64,000 nt of DNA from Puniceibacterium antarcticum (lineage in GTDB: Bacteria; Pseudomonadota; Alphaproteobacteria; Rhodobacterales; Rhodobacteraceae). Below, piece by piece: positions 1-8,843 of this stretch. The position numbers were made by a program, and so were the translations under genes. Location: positions 48,109 through 112,108 of the forward strand of contig NZ_AWWI01000176.1 of the NCBI RefSeq assembly GCF_002760615.1. The letters run 5' to 3'. The notes under the pieces are model-generated. The model was not told where the DNA came from and did no database searches. It saw nothing but the letters and a program-made list of their open reading frames with translations. The stretch's first letter is position 1, and the number at the start of each line of letters is the position of its first letter.

Positions 1-195
1 TGCGCCGAGAATGCAAGCTGCAATTGCGCGACCTGCGGACTGCTGCCGATCTGCGGGCAGGGTATTGGAGTGGGCACCCGGGTGGGGCAAAGGGTCTGGA
101 GCGGTGCTTATGATTTGCGCCGAGTCTTGTTGACGGGGCGTGTTTATTGGTCGCGTCAGCGGTTTTTCCGCTGTGTCGCGATTGAATTGGTCTGA
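1..195. other. Left-edge sequence, unresolved
   Basis: Two plus-strand frames are open from the edge: one runs to a TGA at 193-195 (cysteine-rich, about 64 codons) and one to a TGA at 111-113. Neither gives a recognisable protein and codon use does not separate them. This may be the 3' end of an upstream gene or simply the ETF-QO upstream region. Confidence 0.3.
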
Positions 196-269
196 GCACT
201 GGTTTAGCCGGTTTCTAAAGATTTTTCAGGGTTCACGAAGGCCTGGATCACCATAGGGAGGCACCGCAC

Positions 270-1919
270 ATGACTGAAATCGAACGCGAAGCAATGGAAT
301 ATGATGTGGTCATCGTCGGAGCTGGGCCTGCGGGCCTGTCGGCGGCGATCCGGCTGAAGCAGCTTGATGCGGATCTGAACGTGGTCGTTCTGGAAAAAGG
401 GTCCGAAGTCGGGGCGCATATCCTGTCGGGCGCGGTGCTGGACCCCTGCGGACTGAATGCGTTGATCCCGGACTGGAAAGAAAAGGGCGCGCCGCTGAAC
501 GTGCCTGTCAAGGACGACAACTTTTTCATGCTGGGCGCCGAGGGCAAGATCAAGATCCCGAATGCCGGCATGCCGCCGCTGATGAACAACCACGGCAATT
601 ACATCGTCTCAATGGGCAATGTCTGCCGCTGGATGGCCGAACAGGCCGAAGAGCTGGGCGTCGAGATTTTCCCGGGCATGAGCTGTTCCGAGCTGGTCTA
701 TGGCGAACATGGCGAGGTCAAGGGTGTTGTCGCCGGTGAGTTCGGCAAGAACCCCGACGGCACGCCGGGCGCGGGCTATGAGCCGGGGATGGAGCTACAC
801 GGCAAATATGTTTTTCTGAGCGAGGGCGTGCGCGGGTCACTGAGCAAAGAGGTGATTGGCCGCTACAACCTGAGCCAGGGCAAGGAGCCGCAGAAATACG
901 GGCTTGGCATGAAGGAAATCTGGGAGATCGACCCCGCCAAGCACAAGGAAGGGTCCGTCACCCACACCATGGGCTGGCCGCTGGGCAGCAATGCCGGGGG
1001 CGGGTCGTTCATCTATCACATCGACAACAATCAGGTTTATGTCGGTTTCGTGGTCCATCTGAACTATGAAAATCCGTACCTGTATCCGTACATGGAATTC
1101 CAGCGCTTCAAGCACCACCCGATGGTGGCCGAACTGCTGAAGGGCGGCAAGCGCGTGGCCTATGGCGCGCGGGCGATTTCCGAAGGTGGCTATCAGTCCA
1201 TGCCAAAGATGGTCGCGCCCGGCGTGGCGCTGCTGGGCTGTTCTGTGGGCATGGTCAACGTGCCGCGCATCAAGGGCAACCACAACGCCATGCTGTCCGG
1301 CAAGGCCGCCGCCGAGGCCGCATTCGATGCGATCAAGGCAGGGCGTTCCGGTGATGAGCTGACCGCGTATGAAAGCGAAGTGCGCGAGGGCGCCATCGGG
1401 CAGGACCTGTTCAAGGTGCGCAACGTCAAGCCGCTGTGGTCCAAGCTTGGCCTCACGGCGTCGCTAATGTTGGGCGGTATCGACATGTGGACCAACACCT
1501 ATGGGTTTTCGCTGCTGGGCACATTGGGACATGGCAAAACAGATGCTGCCGCGACTGGGCGGGCCAGCCTCTTCGAGCCCATCGACTATCCCAAGCCGGA
1601 CGGCAAGCTGTCGTTTGATCGTCTGACCAACGTGGCCTTTTCCTTTACCAATCATGAGGAAAGCCAACCTGCTCACCTGCACCTCAAGGATTCGTGGATC
1701 CCGATCGGGCAAAACCTGCCCGGCTATGACGAACCGGCGCAGCGCTATTGCCCGGCAGGGGTTTACGAGGTGGTGCGCGAAGAGGGCAAGAAGCCGCGCT
1801 TTGTCATCAACTTCCAGAACTGCGTGCATTGCAAAACCTGTGACATCAAGGACCCTGCCCAGAACATCGAATGGACGGTTCCGCAGGGCGGGGACGGGCC
1901 GAACTATCCAAACATGTGA
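270..1919 (+). CDS. etfD: Electron transfer flavoprotein-ubiquinone oxidoreductase (ETF-QO)
   Basis: This inner-membrane-associated flavoprotein passes electrons from reduced ETF, fed by acyl-CoA and choline/amino-acid dehydrogenases, to ubiquinone. The 549-residue length is typical. An N-terminal dinucleotide motif (VVIVGAGPAGLSAA, about residues 14-27) binds FAD. The C-terminal ferredoxin-like domain supplies four cysteines for one 4Fe-4S cluster: C494, C518, C521 and C524, the last three in NCVHCKTC. The ATG at 270 follows an AGGGAGG ribosome site about 9 bases upstream. No ETF subunit gene is adjacent, so it seems to be transcribed alone. The family assignment is firm. Confidence 0.97.
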   Translation: MTEIEREAMEYDVVIVGAGPAGLSAAIRLKQLDADLNVVVLEKGSEVGAHILSGAVLDPCGLNALIPDWKEKGAPLNVPVKDDNFFMLGAEGKIKIPNAGMPPLMNNHGNYIVSMGNVCRWMAEQAEELGVEIFPGMSCSELVYGEHGEVKGVVAGEFGKNPDGTPGAGYEPGMELHGKYVFLSEGVRGSLSKEVIGRYNLSQGKEPQKYGLGMKEIWEIDPAKHKEGSVTHTMGWPLGSNAGGGSFIYHIDNNQVYVGFVVHLNYENPYLYPYMEFQRFKHHPMVAELLKGGKRVAYGARAISEGGYQSMPKMVAPGVALLGCSVGMVNVPRIKGNHNAMLSGKAAAEAAFDAIKAGRSGDELTAYESEVREGAIGQDLFKVRNVKPLWSKLGLTASLMLGGIDMWTNTYGFSLLGTLGHGKTDAAATGRASLFEPIDYPKPDGKLSFDRLTNVAFSFTNHEESQPAHLHLKDSWIPIGQNLPGYDEPAQRYCPAGVYEVVREEGKKPRFVINFQNCVHCKTCDIKDPAQNIEWTVPQGGDGPNYPNM

Positions 1920-1942
1920 TCGGCCCCGGGCGACATGCCTGT

Positions 1943-1987
1943 CCGACCTGCACAGCGCTGCTTTCGGGCAGGCACTGTGCAGGTCGG
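1943..1987. repeat. Long inverted repeat after ETF-QO
   Basis: Two perfect 13-base arms (1943-1955 and 1975-1987, CCGACCTGCACAG and its complement) flank a 19-base loop. There is no T-run after it, so it is not a standard intrinsic terminator. It may act as a 3' mRNA-stabilising structure. Confidence 0.5.
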
Positions 1988-2104
1988 CATTGGGGAGCTG
2001 GATATTGCTCTAAACTGTGAACACACCCTGCCGTCGGCTGCATTGCGTGCTTGGGCTGCAACCGTTACGCTTTGGCGAACAGATATAATGGCGGAGACGG
2101 GCAG

Positions 2105-3832
2105 TTGAGCAATTGGGCACATCACATGCTGAAGGGCGCGGTTCTCGCCGTTGCACTGGGCCTTCCGCTGGCGGGATCGGCGAACAGTCTTGCCGGTGAC
2201 TATCTGGCAGCGCGACAGGCGACCTATTTGGGTGATTACAAGGCGGCGGCAGAATATTACGGCAAGTCGATCCTGTTTGATCCGTCCAACGGGGATCTGC
2301 TGGAACGCGCTGTTCTGGCCAGCATGTCCGTGGGCGATTTCGAACGGGCCGTCAGCTTTGCCAACCGCATGACAGAGCAGGGCATGGCCAGCCAGATCGC
2401 CTATATGGCGCAGATGGCTGGATATGGCGCTGCCGAGAACTATTCCGACATCCTCAAGCAGATTTCTGACAACAAGGGCGTCGGCCCGCTGGTCGACGGG
2501 CTGGCCAAGGCCTGGGCCGAACTGGGGCAGGGTGACATGAGCGCCGCGCTGGTGCAGTTCGATGTAGTTGCCAAATCCGACGGTCTCGGCGCCTTTGCGG
2601 CGTATCACAAGGCGCTGGCGCTGGCCTCTGTCGGGGATTTCGAAGGGGCAGAGGCGATCTTTGACAGCAATGCCATGGGGGCCATGCAGATGACTCGTCG
2701 CGCTGTGATGGCCCGGGCCGAGATCCTGAGCCAGCTGAACCGTGACGCAGAGGCTATAACGCTGATCGACGACGCCTTCGGCCCTGATATTGATCCCGGA
2801 TTGGGCGAGTTGCGCGCCGCGCTAGAGACTGGCGGGATATTGCCCTTTAGCCATGTACGAAGCGCGCGCGATGGCCTAGCCGAGGTGTTCTATACGCTGG
2901 CCGGGGCGCTTTCCAATGAACAGAACGATGATTTCACGCTGATGTACGTGCGGGTGGCGGAATATCTGCGTCCGGATCATGTGGATGCGCTTTTGCTGAC
3001 CGCCGAACTGCTGGACAAGATGGGGCAGTATGATCTTGCGGTGCAGGCCTTCAAGAAGGTGCCCCGTGACGTGCCGACCTATTACGCCGCCGAACTGGGG
3101 CGCGCAGGAGCCCTGCGTCAGGACGGCAAGGTGGATGCCGCCGTCGAGGTATTGACGCAGCTGGCTGAGACCCATGGCAACCTTGCAGTGGTCCAATCGA
3201 CGCTGGGTGACGTGATGCGCCAGCTTGAACGCTATGACGAGGCGGTACAGGCCTATACCGCCGCCATCGGCACCTATGACATGCCGGATCAGGCGCAGTG
3301 GTTCCTGTATTATGCGCGCGGCATTGCTAACGAACGGCTCAGCAACTGGGACGCGTCCGAGGCGGATTTCCGCAAGGCGCTGGAACTAAACCCCGAACAG
3401 CCGCAGGTGCTGAACTATCTGGGCTATTCGCTGGTGGAAAAGCAAGAAAAACTGGATGAAGCGCTGGCCATGATTGAACGTGCTGTCGCAGCGCAGCCGG
3501 ACCAGGGTTACATCGTCGATTCTCTGGGCTGGGCGCTGTTCCGGATGGGCCGCTACGATGAAGCGGTCGGGCATATGGAACACGCGGCCGAGCTGATGGC
3601 AGTGGACCCGGTGGTGAATGACCATCTGGGAGATGTCTATTGGGCGGTGGGCCGTAAGCTTGAGGCGCGGTTCCAGTGGCGCCGCGCGCTGTCGTTTGTG
3701 GCCTTCGATCAGATGACGCAAGAGGCAGATCCCGAGCGGATCCGGCGCAAGCTTGAGGTGGGTCTGGATCAGGTGCTGTCCGAAGAGGGCGCACCGTCGC
3801 TGAATGTTGCGACGGAAAGTGATGGCAACTGA
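2105..3832 (+). CDS. Exported tetratricopeptide-repeat protein
   Basis: This is a TPR protein of about 575 residues, probably periplasmic or outer-membrane associated, acting as a protein-interaction scaffold; no enzyme domain is visible. I place the start at TTG 2105 because GGAGA at 2093-2097 lies 7 bases upstream and the protein then begins with a signal peptide (core MLKGAVLAVALGLPLAGSANS). An ATG at 2126 is the alternative; an in-frame TTG at 2051 has no ribosome site. TPR units are clear in the second half, for example around ALELNPEQPQVLNYLGYSL and AVAAQPDQGYIVDSLGWAL. The stop overlaps the ispE start by 11 bases, so the two are probably translationally coupled. The exact function is unknown. 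Confidence 0.85.
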   Translation: MSNWAHHMLKGAVLAVALGLPLAGSANSLAGDYLAARQATYLGDYKAAAEYYGKSILFDPSNGDLLERAVLASMSVGDFERAVSFANRMTEQGMASQIAYMAQMAGYGAAENYSDILKQISDNKGVGPLVDGLAKAWAELGQGDMSAALVQFDVVAKSDGLGAFAAYHKALALASVGDFEGAEAIFDSNAMGAMQMTRRAVMARAEILSQLNRDAEAITLIDDAFGPDIDPGLGELRAALETGGILPFSHVRSARDGLAEVFYTLAGALSNEQNDDFTLMYVRVAEYLRPDHVDALLLTAELLDKMGQYDLAVQAFKKVPRDVPTYYAAELGRAGALRQDGKVDAAVEVLTQLAETHGNLAVVQSTLGDVMRQLERYDEAVQAYTAAIGTYDMPDQAQWFLYYARGIANERLSNWDASEADFRKALELNPEQPQVLNYLGYSLVEKQEKLDEALAMIERAVAAQPDQGYIVDSLGWALFRMGRYDEAVGHMEHAAELMAVDPVVNDHLGDVYWAVGRKLEARFQWRRALSFVAFDQMTQEADPERIRRKLEVGLDQVLSEEGAPSLNVATESDGN

Positions 3833-4649
3833 ATCTTTCGCCCCGGCCAAGATAAACTTGACCCTGCATGTGACCGGGCGGCGGGCGGATGGCTATCATC
3901 TGCTCGATTCTCTCGTGGTTTTTGCCGATATAGGCGACACCGTGCGTGTCCAAGCCGCTGAAAAGCTGAGCTTGATGGTGGATGGGCCGATGTCCGCAGG
4001 TGTGCCGGTGGATGACAGCAACCTCGTACTGCGGGCGGCTCGGCTGCTGAACCCTGCACGGGGGGCGCAGATCACGTTGACCAAGCGGCTTCCAGCGTCG
4101 TCGGGGATCGGTGGGGGGTCATCCGATGCGGCGGCGAGCTTGCGGGCGTTGTGCGCGATTTGGAATCTGCCGGTGCCGGAGGATGTGCTGGCCCTTGGGG
4201 CGGATGTGCCCGTCTGCATGCAGACCCGGGCGCAGCGTTTGCAAGGCGTCGGAGAGGTTCTGAGCGCTGTGGAAAGGCTGCCAGAATGTGACATCCTGCT
4301 GGTCAATCCCGGTGTGGCTGTGTCCACGCCAGAGGTGTTCCGCGCGCTGCAAAGCCGCGACAATCCGGCGATGCCTGCAGATCTGCCCATATGGGATTCG
4401 GCAGAGACACTTGCCGACTGGCTGCAAGGGCAGCGCAACGACCTGACAGCGGCGGCTGTAGCCGTCCAGCCGGTGATAGCAGAGGTGCTGGAGGCGCTGT
4501 GCGCAACTCAGGCGCTTTATTCCGGCATGTCCGGTTCAGGGGCGACTTGCTTTGGGCTTTTCCCCCCTGGAACCGGTGCGGCGGCGGCGCTGACGACCTT
4601 GCAAGCCAGACGGCCCAGCTGGTGGGCGGCGTCCGGCACGCTCCTGTAA
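3822..4649 (+). CDS. ispE: 4-diphosphocytidyl-2-C-methyl-D-erythritol kinase
   Basis: IspE phosphorylates CDP-methylerythritol in the MEP route to isoprenoid precursors. The N-terminal PAKINLTLHV motif, the GHMP-kinase ATP loop (PASSGIGGGSSDAA) and GADVPVC are all present. The length of 275 residues fits the family. ATG 3822 gives the conserved start MATESFAPAKINL; an upstream in-frame TTG at 3804 would add six unconserved residues. It overlaps the upstream TPR gene by 11 bases. The convergent neighbour is a polyprenyl diphosphate synthase, which uses the products of this pathway. Confidence 0.96.
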   Translation: MATESFAPAKINLTLHVTGRRADGYHLLDSLVVFADIGDTVRVQAAEKLSLMVDGPMSAGVPVDDSNLVLRAARLLNPARGAQITLTKRLPASSGIGGGSSDAAASLRALCAIWNLPVPEDVLALGADVPVCMQTRAQRLQGVGEVLSAVERLPECDILLVNPGVAVSTPEVFRALQSRDNPAMPADLPIWDSAETLADWLQGQRNDLTAAAVAVQPVIAEVLEALCATQALYSGMSGSGATCFGLFPPGTGAAAALTTLQARRPSWWAASGTLL

Positions 4650-4678
4650 AGGCAAGCTCCAAAGGGCTTCGTTGTGCA

Positions 4679-5680
4679 TCAGTTGATGCGTGCGACCACA
4701 TAATCCGACAGGTCGATGAGCATGTCGCGCAGTTCTGACTCCGGCAGCTTCATCATCGCTGCGCGCGCCCTGTCGGCCCAGCCAAGCGCCTCTTGCCGGG
4801 TGTCTTCGAGCGCGTCGTGGTGGTTCAGAAGGTCGATGGCGTGTTCCAGATCACCGTCGCGCTGATCGCCCTTTTCAATGACACGCTTCCAGAAGGCACG
4901 CTGCGCTTCATCCGCCAGCGCGACCGCCTTGATCACCGGCAGCGTCAGCTTGCGTTCGCGAAAATCGTCGCCGACATTCTTGCCAGTTGCCTTGGTATCG
5001 CCTTGATAATCCAGCAGATCGTCCACGATCTGAAAGGCGATTCCCAAGGCGTCGCCATAGGCATGCAGAGCATCGATCTGGTCTTCGTCGACACCTGCGA
5101 TGACGCCACCCACCTTGGTCGCCGCTGAAAATAGCGCCGCCGTCTTGCCGCGTACGACCTGTAGATAGATATCTTCGGTCGTGCGCAGATCCTGCGCTGC
5201 GGTCAGTTGCAGCACCTCGCCTTCGGCGATCGTGGCCGAGGCATCCGCAAGGATGTTCAGAACCCGCATATTGCCAGTCTCGGTCATCAACTGGAAGGAA
5301 CGCGCAAACAGATAGTCGCCCACCAGAACGCTGGATTTGTTGTCCCAGAGCAGGTTCGCCGTGGGACGCCCGCGCCGCTGCCCCGATTCGTCGACGACAT
5401 CATCATGCAGTAGCGTTGCCGTGTGGATGAATTCGACCGTCGCGGCCAGATGCACATGATAGGGGCCAGCGTAACCACACATCCTTGCGGCGGCGAGTGT
5501 GAGCATCGGGCGCAGGCGTTTGCCTCCCGCTTCGACCAGATGCGCCGTCACCTCGGGGATGCGGGGCGCGTGTTCAGAGGCCATGCGGGTGCGGATCAGC
5601 GCGTTGACCGCGTCGAGATCCCCCGCAAGTGCCTTGGCTAGCCGCTCGTGCGGCTTTGCGACAGCTTCGTCCAGGCTCAT
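4679..5680 (-). CDS. ispB: Long-chain polyprenyl diphosphate synthase
   Basis: This trans-prenyltransferase extends farnesyl or geranylgeranyl diphosphate with isopentenyl units to make the ubiquinone side chain; in this family of bacteria that is usually C50, though chain length cannot be read here with certainty. Both aspartate-rich motifs are present: DDVVD (about residues 93-97) after TATLLH, and DDLLD in FQIVDDLLDYQGD. The length of 333 residues is normal. ATG at 5680 is preceded on its strand by GGGAGAG. The gene is divergent from the small DUF2007 gene, with 54 bases between starts. Confidence 0.94.
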   Translation of the reverse strand: MSLDEAVAKPHERLAKALAGDLDAVNALIRTRMASEHAPRIPEVTAHLVEAGGKRLRPMLTLAAARMCGYAGPYHVHLAATVEFIHTATLLHDDVVDESGQRRGRPTANLLWDNKSSVLVGDYLFARSFQLMTETGNMRVLNILADASATIAEGEVLQLTAAQDLRTTEDIYLQVVRGKTAALFSAATKVGGVIAGVDEDQIDALHAYGDALGIAFQIVDDLLDYQGDTKATGKNVGDDFRERKLTLPVIKAVALADEAQRAFWKRVIEKGDQRDGDLEHAIDLLNHHDALEDTRQEALGWADRARAAMMKLPESELRDMLIDLSDYVVARIN

Positions 5681-5734
5681 CAATCTCTCCCGGACAGGCT
5701 CGACATCGTGCCGACCCGCCCTTACATCGGACTT

Positions 5735-5953
5735 ATGGAAGAACTCTTGCGCACCAATGACATCACGCTTATCCCGCGCGCCCGCGCTCTTCTTGAGGAC
5801 GAGGGTATAGACAGCTTTGAATTGGACGTAAACATGAGCGTCCTTGAAGGGTCCATTGGCATATTGCCGCGCCGGCTGATGGTGCGAACCGATGACCTGA
5901 GCGATGCCGTGCGAATCCTGCGGATGAACGGGGTTTCCTTTGAAAGAGGCTGA
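5735..5953 (+). CDS. DUF2007 family small protein
   Basis: This is a 72-residue soluble protein matching the DUF2007 (putative signal-transducing) family: an N-terminal MEELLRTND, a helix carrying LLEDEGIDSFELD, and a C-terminal RLMVRTDDLSDAVRIL that resembles a small ferredoxin-like fold. No catalytic residues are known for this family. The start at ATG 5735 gives the expected compact length, although the ribosome site is weak. Its stop is three bases before the GTG of the following methyltransferase gene, so the two form an operon. Confidence 0.82.
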   Translation: MEELLRTNDITLIPRARALLEDEGIDSFELDVNMSVLEGSIGILPRRLMVRTDDLSDAVRILRMNGVSFERG

Positions 5954-5956
5954 GCG

Positions 5957-6730
5957 GTGCAGGCGCAGACATTTTCCGATGACAGGCTCAGCTGCGACGC
6001 CTTTCTGGGTGGTCGGCTAAGGCTGTTCCAGCCGCGGCAGGGCTATCGTTCGGGGATTGACCCCGTTTTGCTGGCCGCCTCTGTGCCTGCCCGCGCCGGG
6101 GAATCGGTGCTGGACCTGGGCTGTGGCGCGGGAGCGGCTCTGCTGTGTCTGGGCAGTCGCGTGGCAGGGCTGCAACTGTGGGGGGCAGAGTTGCAACCGG
6201 GCTATGCGGCCTTGGCTGATCGCAACGCCGCCCTGAATGGGCTGGAGGCACAGATTGTGACGGCGGATCTGAACGCCCTCCCAGCGCCGCTGTCGCAGAT
6301 GCAGTTCACCCATGTCATTGCAAACCCGCCCTTTTTCGATCCGGCGCGGCGCACATCGGCAAGCGATCCGGGGCGCGAGACGGGCCTTGCTGAGGGCAGT
6401 CCGCTGGCAGACTGGGTCGCGATTGCCGCGCGGCGCACCGCCCCAGGCGGCACGGTCACGATGATCCAGAGCGCTGAACGCCTGCCCGACCTTGCCGCAG
6501 GAATGATTGCACATCTCGGATCTGTGCAGCTTTGGCCGCTGGCCCCGCGCGCCGGGCGTGATCCCCGGCTTATTCTGGTGCGGGGCCGCAAGGCTGGTCG
6601 CGGCGTGTTTCGCCTGCATGCGCCGCTGATTCTGCACGAAGGGGATCAGCATCTGGGGGATGTCGAAAGCTATGTGCCCCTGATCCGTACCGTGTTGCGT
6701 GACGGCGCTGATCTGCCCTTTCCAAGATGA
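5957..6730 (+). CDS. trmN6: tRNA1(Val) (adenine(37)-N6)-methyltransferase-like protein
   Basis: This SAM-dependent methyltransferase resembles TrmN6/YfiC, which methylates adenine 37 of tRNA-Val. The SAM loop VLDLGCGAGAALLCL (about residues 50-64) and the N6-adenine signature NPPFF near residue 121 are present. An N-terminal FQPRQGYRSGIDPVLLAA matches the family pattern of binding before the Rossmann fold. Start GTG 5957 follows GAAAGAGG. The length of 257 residues is right. It probably shares a transcript with the DUF2007 gene. The substrate is inferred from family only. Confidence 0.85.
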   Translation: MQAQTFSDDRLSCDAFLGGRLRLFQPRQGYRSGIDPVLLAASVPARAGESVLDLGCGAGAALLCLGSRVAGLQLWGAELQPGYAALADRNAALNGLEAQIVTADLNALPAPLSQMQFTHVIANPPFFDPARRTSASDPGRETGLAEGSPLADWVAIAARRTAPGGTVTMIQSAERLPDLAAGMIAHLGSVQLWPLAPRAGRDPRLILVRGRKAGRGVFRLHAPLILHEGDQHLGDVESYVPLIRTVLRDGADLPFPR

Positions 6731-6845
6731 GGGTGACGTAACGGCAGGCGGATTAATGCCTCGTTAACCCGCGAGTGCGACGAATGCGTGACAGACTCTT
6801 AAAACTGTGTTGCACTGAGAGTCCAACCAACCACAGGAGGTCCAC

Positions 6846-7022
6846 ATGAGCTTGAGTTCGCACCTGCAGGAACTGAAGAAGAAGCACCAGTCCCTTTCGG
6901 AAGCCGTGGAGGCGGCGCACAAATCCCCGGGGATGGACGACCTGAAAATTGCCGATCTGAAAAAGAAAAAGTTGCGCCTGAAGGAAGAGATCACCCGTCT
7001 GTCCCCCCAGACGATGCACTGA
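6846..7022 (+). CDS. DUF465 (YdcH-like) small helical protein
   Basis: This is a short gene of 58 codons. The protein is a charged helical hairpin with lysine-rich LKKKHQSL and IADLKKKKLRLKEEI, the hallmark of the DUF465 family. It has a perfect AGGAGG ribosome site at 6835-6840, six bases before the ATG, and is followed closely by a strong terminator, so it is a monocistronic and probably abundant message. No function is established for the family. Confidence 0.85.
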   Translation: MSLSSHLQELKKKHQSLSEAVEAAHKSPGMDDLKIADLKKKKLRLKEEITRLSPQTMH

Positions 7023-7086
7023 TCAAAGCCTGGTCCGGCGTTGGATGCGCCGGGCCCTGACTGTGAAATTTTTTACCCGTTACGAT

Positions 7087-7114
7087 ACGCCCGATCGATG
7101 GATCGGGCGTTTTT
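7087..7114 (+). terminator. Intrinsic terminator of the DUF465 gene
   Basis: A perfect 10-bp stem (ACGCCCGATC, 7087-7096, with its complement 7101-7110) around a GATG loop is followed by a run of five T starting at the stem end. Confidence 0.9.
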
Positions 7115-7157
7115 GCGTTTTCATCCCCTGTGGCAGGGTACAGGTATCACCGGTCTT

Positions 7158-7760
7158 TCAGCGGGCCGTGATAAAATCGGCAAGGGCGTTTATTTCCGCT
7201 TGTACGATCTCGTGTCCGCCTGAATGCCAATGCTCGCTGATCTCTGCACCCTGATCGGCAAGATACCGCGACAGCGATTTTGTCAGCGGTGCAGGGCAGA
7301 TCGGGTCCCGCTCGCCCGCGGTGATCAGGATGCGGGTGCCCTTCAATCCCGGCTGCGGGGTCGGATCCCATGGAATCAGCGGATGCATCAGGGCGAGGTC
7401 GGTAAAGATCTCGGGGTCGTCAAAGGCCACCGAGGCGGCGATATTCGCGCCGTTGGAATAGCCCAGCCCGATCACGCGCGTTGCCCCTACCCGGTCCTTG
7501 GCCGCTTGCAGAAAGCTGGCCATGGCTTTGGTGCGCCGGGCGAGGTCGGCCATGTCATAGACACCTTCCCCCGTGCGGCGAAAATAACGCGCCATACCGC
7601 CCTCGGACACGTCTCCACGGGGCGAGACGACGTGTGCATCGGGCAGGATCTGGCTGGCCAGCGCGTGGAACTGCGTTTCAGAGCCGCCTGTGCCGTGGAA
7701 GGTAAAGATCAGGGGCGCACCGGGCGCCCCCTTTGTTTCGGCAAAGACATAGTCAGTCAT
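7158..7760 (-). CDS. MhqD-like carboxylesterase (alpha/beta hydrolase)
   Basis: This is a 200-residue serine hydrolase of the phospholipase/carboxylesterase family. The oxyanion region FTFHGTGGSE, the nucleophile elbow GLGYSNGANIA (Ser), Asp in ITAGERDPICP and His near the C terminus (HSGGHEI) complete the triad. ATG 7760 overlaps the stop of the upstream dioxygenase gene by 8 bases, showing translational coupling. The pairing of a ring-cleaving VOC dioxygenase with this hydrolase is the arrangement of the Bacillus mhq quinone-resistance genes, so the inferred role is hydrolysis of a quinone or catechol cleavage product. The substrate is not shown by sequence. Confidence 0.82.
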   Translation of the reverse strand: MTDYVFAETKGAPGAPLIFTFHGTGGSETQFHALASQILPDAHVVSPRGDVSEGGMARYFRRTGEGVYDMADLARRTKAMASFLQAAKDRVGATRVIGLGYSNGANIAASVAFDDPEIFTDLALMHPLIPWDPTPQPGLKGTRILITAGERDPICPAPLTKSLSRYLADQGAEISEHWHSGGHEIVQAEINALADFITAR

Positions 7761-8685
7761 GGATCGGCTCCAGATACTGGCTGACCAGCTGGTCGCGCAG
7801 GTGTTCATGCTGCGACGGCAGTTTCAACGCCTCGCCCAGATGGGCGGTGTCTTCGTCCCGGTCAAAACCGGGTTCGTTCGTCGCCACCTCGAACAGCACT
7901 CCGCCGGGGGTGCGGAAATAGATCGCCCAGAAATAGTCGCGGTCGATCACCGGCGTCACCTGATAGCCAGTGTCCATCAGCGCCTTGCGCACCTCAAGCT
8001 GCTTGGCGCGGTTTTCCACAGCAAAGGCGACGTGGTGGACCGATCCGGCCCCCTGCGCGGCGGGCGCGGCCGAAACCTGCGTAAGGTCGATCACATTCGC
8101 CTCGTTCCCGCCGGGGATGTGAAGGCGGGTGATGTTATCGGCGGTCTCCAGCGTCTCATACCCCATGAAGCGCAGCAGTTCTGTGCTGGCGCCCACATCA
8201 CGCAGGCGCATGTCAGTGGAATGAAAACCGCGAATGGCCACATCCTCGGGCACGCCATTGCCTGTCCATGGGGCACGGGCGTCACCGTCAACCTCGACCA
8301 GAACAAAGCCGTCGCCGTCAGGGCCGTCGAAGAGCAGGCGCGCTTCGCCAAAGCGGGTTTCGGTTTTGACACCTTTCACGTCGAAGGTGGCCAGACGGTC
8401 CTGCCACCAATGCAGGGCGCCTTTGGGCACGCTGAAGGCGGTGATCCCGACCTCGCCCGCACCCGGACGGCCACGGGCCGCGCGGGGGAAGGGAAAGTAA
8501 GTCATCACGGTGCCGGGCGTGCCAGTCTCGTCACCGTAATACAGGTGATAGACATCTGGTGCGTCAAAGTTGACTGTTTTCTTGACCCGGCGCAGGCCGA
8601 GAACCTTGGTAAAGAAGTCATTGTTGCTTTGGGCGCCACTGGCCATCGAGGTCACGTGGTGCAGGCCCTGGATCTGTTTAAGCAT
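7753..8685 (-). CDS. Ring-cleaving dioxygenase, VOC superfamily (MhqO-like)
   Basis: This 310-residue protein has two VOC (glyoxalase/extradiol) modules: the first begins GLHHVTSMA, the second carries HHVAFAVENRA and ends GVLFEVATNEPG. The spaced His, His and Glu match the metal site of extradiol dioxygenases. Homologues of the MhqO/MhqE type detoxify alkyl-hydroquinones. ATG 8685 is preceded on its strand by GGATAGGAGA about 8 bases away. It is the first gene of a two-gene operon with the overlapping hydrolase. No MarR-type regulator, which often controls such genes, lies next to it. Confidence 0.87.
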   Translation of the reverse strand: MLKQIQGLHHVTSMASGAQSNNDFFTKVLGLRRVKKTVNFDAPDVYHLYYGDETGTPGTVMTYFPFPRAARGRPGAGEVGITAFSVPKGALHWWQDRLATFDVKGVKTETRFGEARLLFDGPDGDGFVLVEVDGDARAPWTGNGVPEDVAIRGFHSTDMRLRDVGASTELLRFMGYETLETADNITRLHIPGGNEANVIDLTQVSAAPAAQGAGSVHHVAFAVENRAKQLEVRKALMDTGYQVTPVIDRDYFWAIYFRTPGGVLFEVATNEPGFDRDEDTAHLGEALKLPSQHEHLRDQLVSQYLEPIHD

Positions 8686-8787
8686 CTGTTTGTCTCCTAT
8701 CCTGTTGCAACGGGATATAGAGTGCTCTGCCTAACGCACCAATTGCAGTATTTCGCGGGGAGCTTGTTCGTCACCGCACATAAGCAA

Positions 8788-8813
8788 GCCCCGACCTTTG
8801 AAAAGGCCGGGGC
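8788..8813 (-). terminator. Hairpin after phaB
   Basis: GCCCCGACCTTT pairs with AAAGGCCGGGGC (one mismatch, tiny loop). On the minus strand it is followed by CTTGCTTATG, a modest T-rich stretch. It sits 31 bases beyond the phaB stop and probably ends the phaAB message. Confidence 0.65.
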
Positions 8814-8843
8814 GATGTCTTTGGCGATCTGGTCGCTGTGCTG

